Origin: Rhodospirillaceae bacterium bin65
Lineage (GTDB): Bacteria > Pseudomonadota > Alphaproteobacteria > Bin65
Direction: 5' to 3'
DNA: 59,960 nucleotides
NCBI GenBank assembly: GCA_002238725.1
Contig: MPMX01000024.1
Span: 1 to 59,960 of the forward strand
In this document: positions 18,629 to 27,492 of the stretch, piece after piece
How positions within the stretch are numbered: the stretch's first letter is position 1
Layout of the letters: every line of letters starts with the position of its first letter
Position numbers and translations under genes: made by a program
Notes under the pieces: model-generated
Database searches by the model: none
Told to the model about the DNA's origin: nothing
What the model saw: the letters and a program-made list of their open reading frames with translations, nothing else

Positions 18629-18847
18629 TTAATCGCCGTCGAGCGCTTCGGCGATCGTGGCGTCGTCGCCGAATTTGCTCACCTGGTCCTCGTAGTCCTT
18701 GTTCTCGGCCCGCATCTGCAGGACGTGCCAGCCGAGCCACAGAAGGACGCCGACGATCACGAAGATGCCTTCCGCGCCCTGGAAGGGGTAGATGGCGCCG
18801 ACATCCTTGAGGTCGACCGCCCAGCTTTCGATGCCTGTCGTAGACAT
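18629..18847 (-). CDS. Small single-pass membrane protein downstream of amt
   Basis: The 72-residue protein has one hydrophobic helix ('GIFVIVGVLLWLGWHVLQM', residues about 27-45) and a charged, acidic C-terminus ('AENKDYEDQVSKFGDDATIAEAL'). AAAGGAG lies before the ATG. It sits 83 bases after the ammonium transporter on the same strand and is probably co-transcribed. I do not recognise a named family; the position suggests a small accessory or regulatory partner of the transporter, but that is inference. A terminator lies beyond its 3' end. Confidence 0.72.
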   Translation of the reverse strand: MSTTGIESWAVDLKDVGAIYPFQGAEGIFVIVGVLLWLGWHVLQMRAENKDYEDQVSKFGDDATIAEALDGD

Positions 18848-18930
18848 GCTTCTTTCTCCTTTCTGGCCTCCGGTCCGCCGGCTTCGATTGGCCGGCGGAC
18901 CGCAAGGCCTGTGGGGTCAGGACCGGCCGG

Positions 18931-20307
18931 TCAGGCGGCCGCCGCCTTTTCCGTTGCACGGACGTCGTCCGCTGCGGCTTGCTCATCCCGGTTCGTGGCG
19001 AAATCCAGTCCCAGGAGTTCGACCTGTTTCGGGATGCGCAGCACGTTCGCCGCCGCCAGAATCTTGGCGACGACCCAACCGGGCAGCATGCCGAGCACGA
19101 AGAACATGATGATCGCCCCGGCGAATTGGCCGAGCGGATTGATCGTGGCATAGCCTTCGTAGGGCGAACTCGGGTGCCCCCACAGGACGAAGCCGCAGAT
19201 CACCAGGCCGATGAAACCGGCATAGCCGTGGACCGCCACAGCGCCGACCGCATCGTCGATCTTGAACTTCCGCTCCACCCAGTAGTGCAGCTTGTAGGCG
19301 CACCAGGTGCCGAAGCCGGCGATGATCATGGCCTGGATCGGATGGTACAGGTCGTTGCCCGCCGAGGCCGTGATGATGCCCGCGAGGCCGCCGGAATAGG
19401 TCCAGAAAGCGTTGCCCTTGGAGGCGAGATAGCCGACCAGCAGGCCGCCCGACAGCGACATCAGGAAATTCACCGTGATGGCGCCGAGGGTCGTCGGCGT
19501 CAGGTAAATCGTCGTCGCCGTCCAGGTGTCGCCCTTGATCTGGCCGCCGATTCCTTCCGGTCCGATCAGCGGGACGTTGCAGGCCACATAGAAACCCCAG
19601 AAGCCGGCGTAAATGAAGAACAGGCCGAGGCACACCAACCACGGGTTATGCGGATTGATGTCCCGCGGCGTACCGTCCTTGGCGAACTTGCCGAGCCGTG
19701 GGCCCAGCACGACCAGAACGCCGAGCGCAAAACCGCCGGCGATGGCATGGATCACGCCGGAGGCGTAGGCATCGTGATAGCCGAGCAGCTGTACCATCCA
19801 GCCGCCGTAGTGCCAGCCCCAGGCCGCGTCGATGATCCAGGCGACCGATCCGATCACGACCGCAAGGATCCAGAACGCGCCGGAATTGATCCGCTCGATG
19901 ACGGAACCGGACACGATGGAGGCTGCCGTCCAGGAGAACAGCAGGAAGGCCGCCCAGAACACGCCGGTTATGCGGTCGCCGGTATTCGGGCCCATGGTCT
20001 CCGACCAGGGCGCGTTGGGCGCCGCATCTCCGAGCAGGAGACCGCCGGTAATCCACGGGCCGTTCGGCATGGCCCAGTAGAGCCACCAGCCGAAGAAGAA
20101 GAAGGTGATGGTGACCAGCGGGATCAGCATCGTATTTTTCATCAGCGTATGCATGTGATTGCGCCGCCGGCTGGCGCCGACTTCGTACATGCAGAAACCG
20201 ATGTGGATGAAAAACATCAACGGGATGGTCGCCCAGTAGTAAAACTCGGTGAACACCGTTGTGATGGCATTAAGGTTGCCTTCCATGGCTTTGGCTCCCC
20301 CAGACAT
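18931..20307 (-). CDS. amt: Ammonium transporter (Amt family)
   Basis: The 458-residue membrane protein conducts ammonium across the inner membrane. It has about 11-12 transmembrane segments and the two conserved pore histidines in 'DAYASGVIHAIAGG' and 'VAVHGYAGFIGL'. The periplasmic vestibule region has 'FLLFSWTAASIVSGSVIERI', typical of Amt proteins. The family signature 'GGLAGIITASAGNDL' is present, and the C-terminal cytoplasmic tail is long and Ala-rich. No glnK/glnB gene follows, unlike the classic glnK-amtB pair; instead a small membrane protein is encoded downstream. It lies among amine-oxidation genes, which release ammonium or need nitrogen control. Confidence 0.92.
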   Translation of the reverse strand: MSGGAKAMEGNLNAITTVFTEFYYWATIPLMFFIHIGFCMYEVGASRRRNHMHTLMKNTMLIPLVTITFFFFGWWLYWAMPNGPWITGGLLLGDAAPNAPWSETMGPNTGDRITGVFWAAFLLFSWTAASIVSGSVIERINSGAFWILAVVIGSVAWIIDAAWGWHYGGWMVQLLGYHDAYASGVIHAIAGGFALGVLVVLGPRLGKFAKDGTPRDINPHNPWLVCLGLFFIYAGFWGFYVACNVPLIGPEGIGGQIKGDTWTATTIYLTPTTLGAITVNFLMSLSGGLLVGYLASKGNAFWTYSGGLAGIITASAGNDLYHPIQAMIIAGFGTWCAYKLHYWVERKFKIDDAVGAVAVHGYAGFIGLVICGFVLWGHPSSPYEGYATINPLGQFAGAIIMFFVLGMLPGWVVAKILAAANVLRIPKQVELLGLDFATNRDEQAAADDVRATEKAAAA

Positions 20308-20491
20308 TCGTACGGTTGTCGCATTGCGCCGGGCCGGATCGGTCGAACGCCCAAACCGGGTCCAACCGAATTATGGCTGACCGGCACCTGTCCGCGCCGG
20401 GGCACCATGGCGCTATTCGAGAAAAAATTCAATGATCTTAGATGCATATGCAGATAATTGGTCTGAATTGGTTTTGCAAATGCGCGGGGGC

Positions 20492-21472
20492 TCAATCGAC
20501 AGGGGGCGGTTCGAGGCGGTAACGCGACGGCGCCGCGCCGAACCTTTTTCCGAAGGCGGTGGCGAAATGGGCAGCGTCGGCAAAGCCGGTCGCGATCGCG
20601 ATTTCCAGGATCGGCAGGTCGGTCTGGCGTAACAGCTCGCAGGACTTGTCGAGACGCAAATCCCGGTAGAACGACCCGGCGCTGCGGCCGAGTCCGGCCC
20701 GGAACTGCCGGTTCAGCTGGCGGACGCTCACGCCGACGACCCCGGCAAGGTCGGCGAGCGGCAGCGGATCGGCGATGTGGTTTTCCATGGCCTCGATGGC
20801 GGCCAGCACGGCATGGCGGTTGGTGCCGTAGCGCTGCGCCAGGCCGGCGCGCTGCGGACCGCCGGCAGGCCGGACATCGGTATGCATGAACCAGTCGCTC
20901 ACGTTGCGGGCGAAATCCGGGCCGTGATGTTCGGCGATCAGGGCGTGCATCATGTCCAGCGGCGCGGTCCCGCCGGCGCAGGTTATGCGGTCCCGGTCGA
21001 CGACATAAAGCGTCCGTTCGAGCAGCAGGCCGGGGTGGCGCTCGGCCAGAGCGGCGGCGTGCTCCCAGTGAATCGTCATCCGCCGGTTTTCCATCACCCC
21101 GGCATTGGCGAGGATCGCCGGACCGCCGGAGACGCCGCCCAGCATCCGGCCGTGCCGGGCCTGGCGCCGCAACCACTGAAACGTCGAAGCGTCTCGGAAC
21201 CCGACCGGATCGCCGCCGGCGACGACAAATGCAAGATCGTAATCGCCCGACGCTTCCGACAGAGGCCCGGCCCCTACCGATGCGGCGGATGAGCTGTTCA
21301 GCGTCCCGGATACCGTTCGGCCGGCCGAAAAATAGTCGATTTCGTATACCCGTTTGCCGGCCAGCAGGTTAGCCGCGCGCAGCGGCTCCGTGACGGCGGC
21401 GAACGACATCAGCGCGAACCCCTCGACCAGGAGGACCGCAATGCGGCGCTTGGCGAATGCCGGCTCAGCCAT
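20492..21472 (-). CDS. GlxA-family AraC-type transcriptional regulator (copy 2)
   Basis: About 326 residues: a DJ-1/PfpI-like domain ('RRIAVLLVEGFALMSFAAVTEPLRAANLLAGK', 'GGVSGGPAILANAGVMENRRMTIHWEH') and an AraC double helix-turn-helix ('PLPLADLAGVVGVSVRQLNRQFRAGLG', 'LPILEIAIATGFADAAHFATAFGKRFG'). The start at 21472 matches the family; the ATG at 21532 would overlap soxB. It is divergent from soxBDAG with only 44 bases between starts, so it probably controls that operon in the manner of GbdR/SouR (family knowledge). It shares its domain plan with the regulator at 16046 but differs widely in sequence. Confidence 0.88.
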   Translation of the reverse strand: MAEPAFAKRRIAVLLVEGFALMSFAAVTEPLRAANLLAGKRVYEIDYFSAGRTVSGTLNSSSAASVGAGPLSEASGDYDLAFVVAGGDPVGFRDASTFQWLRRQARHGRMLGGVSGGPAILANAGVMENRRMTIHWEHAAALAERHPGLLLERTLYVVDRDRITCAGGTAPLDMMHALIAEHHGPDFARNVSDWFMHTDVRPAGGPQRAGLAQRYGTNRHAVLAAIEAMENHIADPLPLADLAGVVGVSVRQLNRQFRAGLGRSAGSFYRDLRLDKSCELLRQTDLPILEIAIATGFADAAHFATAFGKRFGAAPSRYRLEPPPVD

Positions 21473-21516
21473 GTCCTGAATATAAAAAAATAGGTCCACT
21501 ATTGGAAAGCCGAAAA

Positions 21517-22809
21517 ATGAAAACCGGTGCATGGATCGGGCATTCCGCAGTGGACGCCATGCGCTATTCCGTTCTGCAAATTCTCAAGGAAGGCCTGACC
21601 GGCAACCGGGGCTGGAAACCGGTCTGGCGCGAGCCTGAGCCGAAGCGGCGCTACGACGTCATCGTCGTGGGCGGCGGCGGGCACGGCCTCGCCACGGCCT
21701 ATTATCTCGCTACCGTACACGGCCTGACCGATGTGGCGGTGCTTGAGAAAGGCTGGCTCGGTTCCGGCAATGTCGGGCGCAACACGACGATCGTCCGCTC
21801 CAACTATCTGCTGCCGGGCAACGAGCCTTTCTACGAGCTGTCGATGAAGCTGTGGGAAGGCCTGGAGCAGGAATTCAACTACAACGCGATGGTCTCGCAG
21901 CGCGGGATCGTCAACCTGTACCACAGCGACGCCCAGCGCGACGCCGCCGCCCGGCGCGCCAACGCCATGATCCTGGCCGGGGCGGATGGCGTGCTGCTCG
22001 ACCGTGAAGCGCTTGAGAAGAAATGCCCCTATCTGGACTACGATAACGAGCGCTTCCCGATCAAGGGCGGCCTGTGGCAGCCGCGCGGCGGCACGGTGCG
22101 CCACGATGCCGTCGCCTGGGGCTATGCCCGCGGCGCCGACCGGCGCGGCGTCGACCTGATCCAGAACTGCGAAGTGACCGGTTTCGACATTCGCAACGGC
22201 GTGTGCCACGGCGTCGAGACGCCACGCGGCACCATCGGGGCCGACAGGGTCGCCGTCTGCGTCGCCGGTTCGTCCGGAAAAGTGATGGGCTACGCCGGCC
22301 TGCGCCTGCCGATCGAAAGCCATGTCCTGCAGGCTTTCGTTACGGAAGGGCTGAAACCGGCCATTCCCGGTGTCATTACCTACGGGGCCGGGCACTTCTA
22401 CGTCAGCCAGTCCGACAAGGGCGGGCTGGTCTTCGGCGGCGATATCGACGGATACAATTCCTACGCCCAGCGCGGCAACCTGCCGACACTCGAAGACGTT
22501 TGCGAGGGCGGCATGGCGCTGATGCCGATGATCGGCCGGGCGCGGGTGCTGCGCATCTGGGGCGGCCTGGTCGACATGTCGATGGACGGCTCACCCTTCA
22601 TCGACCGGACGCCGGTCGAGGGACTCCTCTTCAACGGCGGCTGGAACTACGGCGGCTTCAAGGCGACCCCGGCGAGCGGCTATTGCTACGCCCATCTGAT
22701 CGCGACCGGCGAACCGCACCCGGTCGCCACGGAAATGCGGCTGGACCGGTTCGAGCGCGGCGGCGCGATCGACGAAAAGGGCGTCGGCGCCCAGCCGAAC
22801 CTGCACTAG
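21517..22809 (+). CDS. soxB: Sarcosine oxidase beta subunit
   Basis: This is the FAD/FMN-bearing beta subunit of heterotetrameric sarcosine oxidase, which oxidises sarcosine to glycine and passes the methyl group to tetrahydrofolate. 'RYDVIVVGGGGHGLATAYYLATVHGLTDVAVLEKGWLGSGNVGRNTTIVRSNYL' is the classic SoxB N-terminus, and 'DMSMDGSPFIDRTPVEGLLFNGGWNYGGFKATPASG' the C-terminus. The ATG at 21517 gives 430 residues; the ATG at 21559 ('MRYSVLQILKEGL') matches the start of most SoxB proteins and may be the true one. The genes soxB, soxD, soxA and soxG follow in the usual order. Confidence 0.93.
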   Translation: MKTGAWIGHSAVDAMRYSVLQILKEGLTGNRGWKPVWREPEPKRRYDVIVVGGGGHGLATAYYLATVHGLTDVAVLEKGWLGSGNVGRNTTIVRSNYLLPGNEPFYELSMKLWEGLEQEFNYNAMVSQRGIVNLYHSDAQRDAAARRANAMILAGADGVLLDREALEKKCPYLDYDNERFPIKGGLWQPRGGTVRHDAVAWGYARGADRRGVDLIQNCEVTGFDIRNGVCHGVETPRGTIGADRVAVCVAGSSGKVMGYAGLRLPIESHVLQAFVTEGLKPAIPGVITYGAGHFYVSQSDKGGLVFGGDIDGYNSYAQRGNLPTLEDVCEGGMALMPMIGRARVLRIWGGLVDMSMDGSPFIDRTPVEGLLFNGGWNYGGFKATPASGYCYAHLIATGEPHPVATEMRLDRFERGGAIDEKGVGAQPNLH

Positions 22810-22820
22810 GCGCGCGCGGC

Positions 22821-23108
22821 ATGATCATCGACCATCCGCTCCTCGGTCCGCGCGACGCGCAGGAATTCGTCATCCTGGGCGATGCGTCCCTGATCGACCG
22901 GCCGGACTGGCAGGCCGAAGACGCGGCGCAGCAATTTCACGACTATCAGCATCTGCGGGACAACCCGGCCGGCGAACACCGGGAATTGTGGTTCCATGAG
23001 CAGGGCGACCGCTCCTGGCTGGTCGTGACCCGCAGCACGCTGACCCACGAGGTTCTCAAGGTCGAACTGGCGCGCGATGTCGCCATAGCACGGGGGCGGA
23101 ACCGGTGA
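22821..23108 (+). CDS. soxD: Sarcosine oxidase delta subunit, zinc-ligand-less form
   Basis: The 95-residue protein aligns with SoxD in size, place and sequence ('GPRDAQEF', 'HRELWFHEQGDRSWLVVTRSTLTHEV'). Canonical SoxD binds one zinc through an N-terminal CxxC pair (CPYCGPR), a His and a Cys in 'HxxGCRxW'. Here the N-terminus reads 'IIDHPLLGPRD' and the latter motif 'HEQGDRSW', so all three Cys ligands are missing and the protein has no Cys. It probably does not bind the zinc. Its stop overlaps the soxA start (GTGA). Confidence 0.85.
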   Translation: MIIDHPLLGPRDAQEFVILGDASLIDRPDWQAEDAAQQFHDYQHLRDNPAGEHRELWFHEQGDRSWLVVTRSTLTHEVLKVELARDVAIARGRNR

Positions 23109-26053
23109 GCGGCCCGTACCGCATAGACGGCGGCGCCATCGACCGCGGCCGCAGCCTCGCCTTCCGCTTCGACGGCCGATCCATGACCGGCCATCCGGGC
23201 GATACGCTGGCCTCGGCATTGCTCGCCAACGGGGTCCGGCTGGTCGGGCGGAGCTTCAAGTATCACCGGCCCCGGGGTGTCTTCAGCGCCGGCTCGGAAG
23301 AGCCCAGCGCGCTGGTCGAGCTGCGCAACGGCGCGCATCGGGAACCGAACACGCGGGCGACCGTCGCCGAGCTGTTCGACGGGCTGGAGGCGTTCGGCCA
23401 GAACTACCGCGGTTCCCTGCGCCACGACCTGCTGGCCGTCAACGACCTGCTGGCGCCCTTCCTGTCGGCCGGCTTCTATTACAAGACCTTCATGTGGCCG
23501 AAATCCTTCTGGGAACGGGTCTACGAGCCGGCCATCCGGGCCTCGGCCGGGCTGGGCCGCCTGTCCGGCGAGGCCGACCCGGACAGCTACGACAAGGGTT
23601 TCCTCCATTGCGACCTGCTGATCGTCGGCGCAGGCCCGGCCGGGCTGGCCGCCGCGCTCGCTGCCGGGCGCAGCGGCGCGCGGGTCATCCTGGCCGACGA
23701 GGATTTTGTCATGGGCGGGCGGCTCAACGCCGAGACCCATGAAGTGAATGGTCGGTCCGGCACGGACTGGGCCGCCAAAGCCGTGCGCGAACTGGCGTCC
23801 ATGGACCGGGTCCGTCTCCTCCTCCGGACCACGGTCGTCGGCGCCTGGGACCACGGCGTCTACAGCGCGCTGGAGCGCCGGACCGACCATCTCGCCGCAA
23901 GCAACGGCAAACCGCGCCAGATCCTGTGGCGGATCTACAGCAAGCGGGCGATCCTCGCCGCCGGCGCCACCGAGCGGCCGATCGCCTTCGGCGGCAACGA
24001 CCGGCCCGGCGTGATGCTGGCCGGCGCCGTGCGCGCCTACGCCAACCGGTTCGCCGTCGGCGCCGGTAGGCGCGTCGGCCTGTTTACCAACAACGACGAC
24101 GGCTGGCGCACCGCGGCCGATCTCACCGCCCGGGGTATCGAAGTCGCGGCGGTCATCGACGTGCGCGACCGCCGACCGCTCGCCGATGTCCCCGGCGCCC
24201 GGATCCTGATGGGCGGCCGGGTGACGGCAACCTGGGGCCGGCGCGGCCTGAAGGGCGTCGAACTGGCGTCGGGCGAGCGGATCGCGCTGGACTGCCTCGC
24301 GGTTTCCGGCGGCTGGAACCCGAACGTCCATCTGACCTGCCATCATGGCGGCCGGCCGCTCTGGCGCCCGGAGATCACCGCCTTCGTGCCGGGCGGCGGC
24401 CTGCCGGAGGGCATGACCGTCGCCGGCGCCGCCAACGGCACTTTCACGACCGCCGCGGCGCTGGCCGGCGGCCACCGGGCGGCCGCCGCGGTGCTGGACG
24501 GTCTCGGTGTGTCGGTCGCCGCCGGCGAGGCGCCGGGCGCAAGCGACGAGGCTGCCGGGGTTTCGGCCTTCTGGCACGTCAGGGAGAGCCGCGGCCGGGC
24601 CTGGCTCGACCTGCAAAACGACGTGACGGTCAAGGACGTCGTGCAGGCGCACCGCGAGGGCTTCCGCTCGGTCGAGCATCTCAAGCGCTACACCACCCTC
24701 GGCATGGCGACCGACCAGGGCAAGACGGCCAATGTCGGCGCGCTCGCCATCATGGCCGAGCAGACCGGCCGGACCATCGCCGAGACCGGCACGACCGTAT
24801 TCCGCCCGCCCTATACGCCCGTACCGATCGCCGCCTTCGCCGGCCGCTCGCGCGGTAGGGAATTCCGCCCGACGCGGCTGACGCCGAGCCACGACTGGGC
24901 GGCCGGGCAGGGCGCCGTCTTCATCGAGGCCGGCATGTGGCTGCGCGCCCAGTGGTTCCCGCGGCCGGGCGAGACCCACTGGCGCCAGTCGGTCGATCGG
25001 GAAGTCCTGCAGACCCGCGGCTCGGTCGGCATCTGCGATGTCACGACCCTGGGCAAGATCGACATCCAGGGACGCGACGCGGCGGAATTCCTCAACAAGG
25101 TCTACGCCAACGGCTTCGCAAAGCTGGCCGTCGGCAAGGTGCGCTACGGCCTGATGCTGCGCGAGGACGGCATCGCCTATGACGACGGGACGACGGCACG
25201 ACTCGGCGACCACCATTTCGTCATGACGACGACGACGGCGAACGCCGTGCTGGTATTCCGCAACATGGAATTTGCCCGCCAGTGCCTGTGGCCGGGGCTG
25301 GACGTCCACCTGATTTCCGCGACCGAGCAATGGGCGCAGTTCGCCGTCGCCGGGCCCAATTCGAGAAGCCTGCTGCGCAAGATCGTCGATCCGGAGCACG
25401 ATATCTCCAACGAGGCGTTCCCCTTCATGGCCTGCGGCGAGATCGGCGTGTGCGGCGGCACCCCGGGGCGGCTGTTCCGCATCTCCTTCTCGGGCGAACT
25501 GGCCTACGAGATCGCCGTGCCGGCGCGCTACGGCGAATCCCTGATGGCGGCGCTGATGGCGGCGGGCGAGGAATTCGACGCGTTCGCCTACGGCACCGAG
25601 GCGCTCGGCGTCATGCGGGTCGAGAAGGGCCACGCGGCCGGGCCGGAGCTGATCGGCCAGACCACGGCGCGGATGCTCGGCATGCAGCGCACGGTGTCGA
25701 AGAAGAAGGACTGCATCGGCAATATCCTGTCCGAACGGCCGGAAATGAACCGGGAGGACGGGCTGGAGCTGATGGGCTTCCGGCCGATCGACCGGTCGCA
25801 GGAACTGTCGGCCGGCGCGCATTTCCTGGCGCCGGGCGCCGAAGCCACGATGGAAAACGACGAGGGCTGGTTGACATCCGTCGCCTGGTCGCCGGAACTG
25901 GGCCACGCGATCGGCCTCGGCTTCATCCGCAACGGCCACGCCCGGGTCGGCGAAACCGTGCGCGCTTGGGACGGCGTGCGCGGCCGGGACGTGCCGGTCG
26001 AAATCGTCTCGGCGCATTTCCTCGATCCGGACGGGGAGCGGCTCCGTGGCTGA
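23105..26053 (+). CDS. soxA: Sarcosine oxidase alpha subunit
   Basis: The 982-residue protein starts at GTG overlapping the soxD stop. It has the N-terminal ferredoxin-like domain ('FRFDGRSMTGHPGDTLASALLANG', 'GRSFKYHRPRG'), an NAD-binding/oxidoreductase domain ('DLLIVGAGPAGLAAALAAGRSGARVILADE' near residue 175), and a C-terminal GcvT-like aminomethyltransferase domain ('RGSVGICDVTTLGKIDIQGRDAAEFLNKVYAN', 'FRISFSGELAYEIAVPA', 'IRNGHARVGETV') that transfers the methylene group to tetrahydrofolate. Length and domain order are normal. Confidence 0.94.
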   Translation: MSGPYRIDGGAIDRGRSLAFRFDGRSMTGHPGDTLASALLANGVRLVGRSFKYHRPRGVFSAGSEEPSALVELRNGAHREPNTRATVAELFDGLEAFGQNYRGSLRHDLLAVNDLLAPFLSAGFYYKTFMWPKSFWERVYEPAIRASAGLGRLSGEADPDSYDKGFLHCDLLIVGAGPAGLAAALAAGRSGARVILADEDFVMGGRLNAETHEVNGRSGTDWAAKAVRELASMDRVRLLLRTTVVGAWDHGVYSALERRTDHLAASNGKPRQILWRIYSKRAILAAGATERPIAFGGNDRPGVMLAGAVRAYANRFAVGAGRRVGLFTNNDDGWRTAADLTARGIEVAAVIDVRDRRPLADVPGARILMGGRVTATWGRRGLKGVELASGERIALDCLAVSGGWNPNVHLTCHHGGRPLWRPEITAFVPGGGLPEGMTVAGAANGTFTTAAALAGGHRAAAAVLDGLGVSVAAGEAPGASDEAAGVSAFWHVRESRGRAWLDLQNDVTVKDVVQAHREGFRSVEHLKRYTTLGMATDQGKTANVGALAIMAEQTGRTIAETGTTVFRPPYTPVPIAAFAGRSRGREFRPTRLTPSHDWAAGQGAVFIEAGMWLRAQWFPRPGETHWRQSVDREVLQTRGSVGICDVTTLGKIDIQGRDAAEFLNKVYANGFAKLAVGKVRYGLMLREDGIAYDDGTTARLGDHHFVMTTTTANAVLVFRNMEFARQCLWPGLDVHLISATEQWAQFAVAGPNSRSLLRKIVDPEHDISNEAFPFMACGEIGVCGGTPGRLFRISFSGELAYEIAVPARYGESLMAALMAAGEEFDAFAYGTEALGVMRVEKGHAAGPELIGQTTARMLGMQRTVSKKKDCIGNILSERPEMNREDGLELMGFRPIDRSQELSAGAHFLAPGAEATMENDEGWLTSVAWSPELGHAIGLGFIRNGHARVGETVRAWDGVRGRDVPVEIVSAHFLDPDGERLRG

Positions 26054-26621
26054 ATTCGCGCTCAAAGCCCGCGCGCCGCTCGACGGCTACGCCCGCACCT
26101 TCGGCACAATATCGCTTGCCGAGGAAGCCGGCCTGTCGCTCGTGTCGGCAGCCGTGCCGCAGGGCGGGGATGACGCTTTAGCCGCCGCGCTGGCCGCAGG
26201 CCTGGGCGCGGCGCGGCCGGCGACCGGCGACTCGGCCCTGTGCGACAGATACGGCGCGCGCCTGCTCGGCATGCAGCCGGACCAGATGTTCATCCTGTTC
26301 GAGGCGCCGGACCCGGATCGCGCTGCCGAGACGGTCGGAGATGCGCTCGGCCCGGCGGCCTACGTCACCGACCAGTCGGACAGCTGGGCCATGCTGCGGA
26401 TCGCCGGCGCCGGCGCCCGCGCTGCGCTGGAGCGAATCTGCATGCTCGACCTCGACGCCGCGGCCTTCCCCGAAGGCCGGGTGGCGCGCACCGTCATGGA
26501 GCATCTCGCCGTCATTATCCTGCGCGACGGCACGGACAGATTCCTGCTGATGAGCCCGCGCTCCTCGGCCCGCTCCTTCCTGCACGCGGTGGAGGTGTCG
26601 ATCGGGAATACGGCGGGGTAG
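26046..26621 (+). CDS. soxG: Sarcosine oxidase gamma subunit
   Basis: The 191-residue protein begins at GTG inside the end of soxA. 'YARTFGTISLAEEAGLSLVSAAVPQGG', 'LLGMQPDQMFILFEAP', 'YVTDQSDSWAMLRIAGAGARAALERICMLDLDAAAFPEGRVARTVMEHLAVIILRDG..RFLLMSPRSSARSFLHAV' match the GcvT-related gamma subunit, which packs against the alpha C-terminal domain. It closes the soxBDAG operon; no folate gene (glyA, purU, folD) follows. Confidence 0.9.
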   Translation: MAEFALKARAPLDGYARTFGTISLAEEAGLSLVSAAVPQGGDDALAAALAAGLGAARPATGDSALCDRYGARLLGMQPDQMFILFEAPDPDRAAETVGDALGPAAYVTDQSDSWAMLRIAGAGARAALERICMLDLDAAAFPEGRVARTVMEHLAVIILRDGTDRFLLMSPRSSARSFLHAVEVSIGNTAG

Positions 26622-26628
26622 AGCGGGT

Positions 26629-27063
26629 TTACGGCGCCGAACCGCCCTCTGCCCAAGGATCGATCACCGCGATTCCACAGTGTGCGAAGTCCCCGATGTT
26701 CCGTGTTGCCACTGCCGCATCCCTAGACCGAGCGATGGCGGCGATCTGGCAATCGGCATCCAGGATAGGTCGGCCCGCGGACCGGCGGGTAGCGGCGATG
26801 GCGGCATAAGCCCTGGCGGCGGCGCTGTCGAAGGGCAGTACGCGTCCGGCGAAATCCTCTCCGATCACGGCATCGATTTCCGCGGCGAGGAGATCGCGGC
26901 GTTGGCCTGCCGGGAGGATGGCCGCACCGGCGCGCAACTCCGCCTCGCTAACGGCAGTGAGATAGAGTTCGGCGGAATCCTGCCCGGAGAACCAGGCCAT
27001 GACCGCCGGCTCGGGGGTCAGCCGCATCGCCTCCGAGATCACGTTGGTATCGACGACGATCAT
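26629..27063 (-). CDS. PIN-domain toxin (VapC/FitB family)
   Basis: The 144-residue PIN-domain ribonuclease has the acidic residues that bind Mg: Asp5 in 'MIVVDTNVISEAM', Glu in 'AVSEAELRAGAAIL', Asp in 'RPILDADCQIAAIA', and a late Asp in 'ATRNIGDFAHCGIAVIDPW'. It is FitB-like and would cleave RNA when freed from its antitoxin, encoded just upstream (10-base gap) on the same strand. It is convergent with soxG, with only 7 bases between the stops. Confidence 0.9.
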   Translation of the reverse strand: MIVVDTNVISEAMRLTPEPAVMAWFSGQDSAELYLTAVSEAELRAGAAILPAGQRRDLLAAEIDAVIGEDFAGRVLPFDSAAARAYAAIAATRRSAGRPILDADCQIAAIARSRDAAVATRNIGDFAHCGIAVIDPWAEGGSAP

Positions 27064-27073
27064 GGCCTGCGGC

Positions 27074-27316
27074 TCAACCGAATTCCGGCGGCGGCCGCAT
27101 GGGGCCGCGTTCGGGGAGCTCGAGATTGACGCCGCCGAGGGCGGCGAATCGGGCGTGGATGGACCGGCCGAGATCCTTCGGCGGCGGCGACGTTCCGACC
27201 GTGCGCCGGAGGATGTCGCGGGCCTCCTCTTCCATCGAGCGGCCGTTCTCGGCGGCGCGCACGCGCAGGCGACGTTTCAGTCCGTCGTCAAGTTTTCTGA
27301 TCGTGATGCTCGCCAT
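27074..27316 (-). CDS. FitA-like ribbon-helix-helix antitoxin
   Basis: The 80-residue protein has an N-terminal ribbon-helix-helix ('ASITIRKLDDGLKRRLRVRAAENGRSMEEEARDILRRTV'), as in FitA antitoxins, and a Pro-rich C-terminus that would block the toxin active site. The ATG at 27316 has AAAGGAG 10 bases upstream; an earlier ATG at 27358 is not preceded by such a site. The pair probably represses its own promoter. Confidence 0.88.
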   Translation of the reverse strand: MASITIRKLDDGLKRRLRVRAAENGRSMEEEARDILRRTVGTSPPPKDLGRSIHARFAALGGVNLELPERGPMRPPPEFG

Positions 27317-27492
27317 AATTTGTGTCTCCTTTCGTGCCTGTTGTGCGAATTTAATCAATGATAGCGTTGCAGTCTATCGTGTCGACCGCGACCGGGCCGG
27401 CCCGGACGGCGCTACCCGAATGCGATTGTGCCGGTGGGGCTGCCGACCTACACTTGCCGGTTACTGCATGCTCCGAAACGAGGGAGGGTTTC

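Noticed and set aside
20308..20491. Possible sigma-54 promoter for amt
   Set aside because: No convincing -24/-12 GG...GC pair was found on the minus strand in this gap.
22946..26065. 1039-codon open frame antisense to soxA/soxD
   Set aside because: Arg/Ala/Gly-rich with no family motifs; it is the mirror of soxA.
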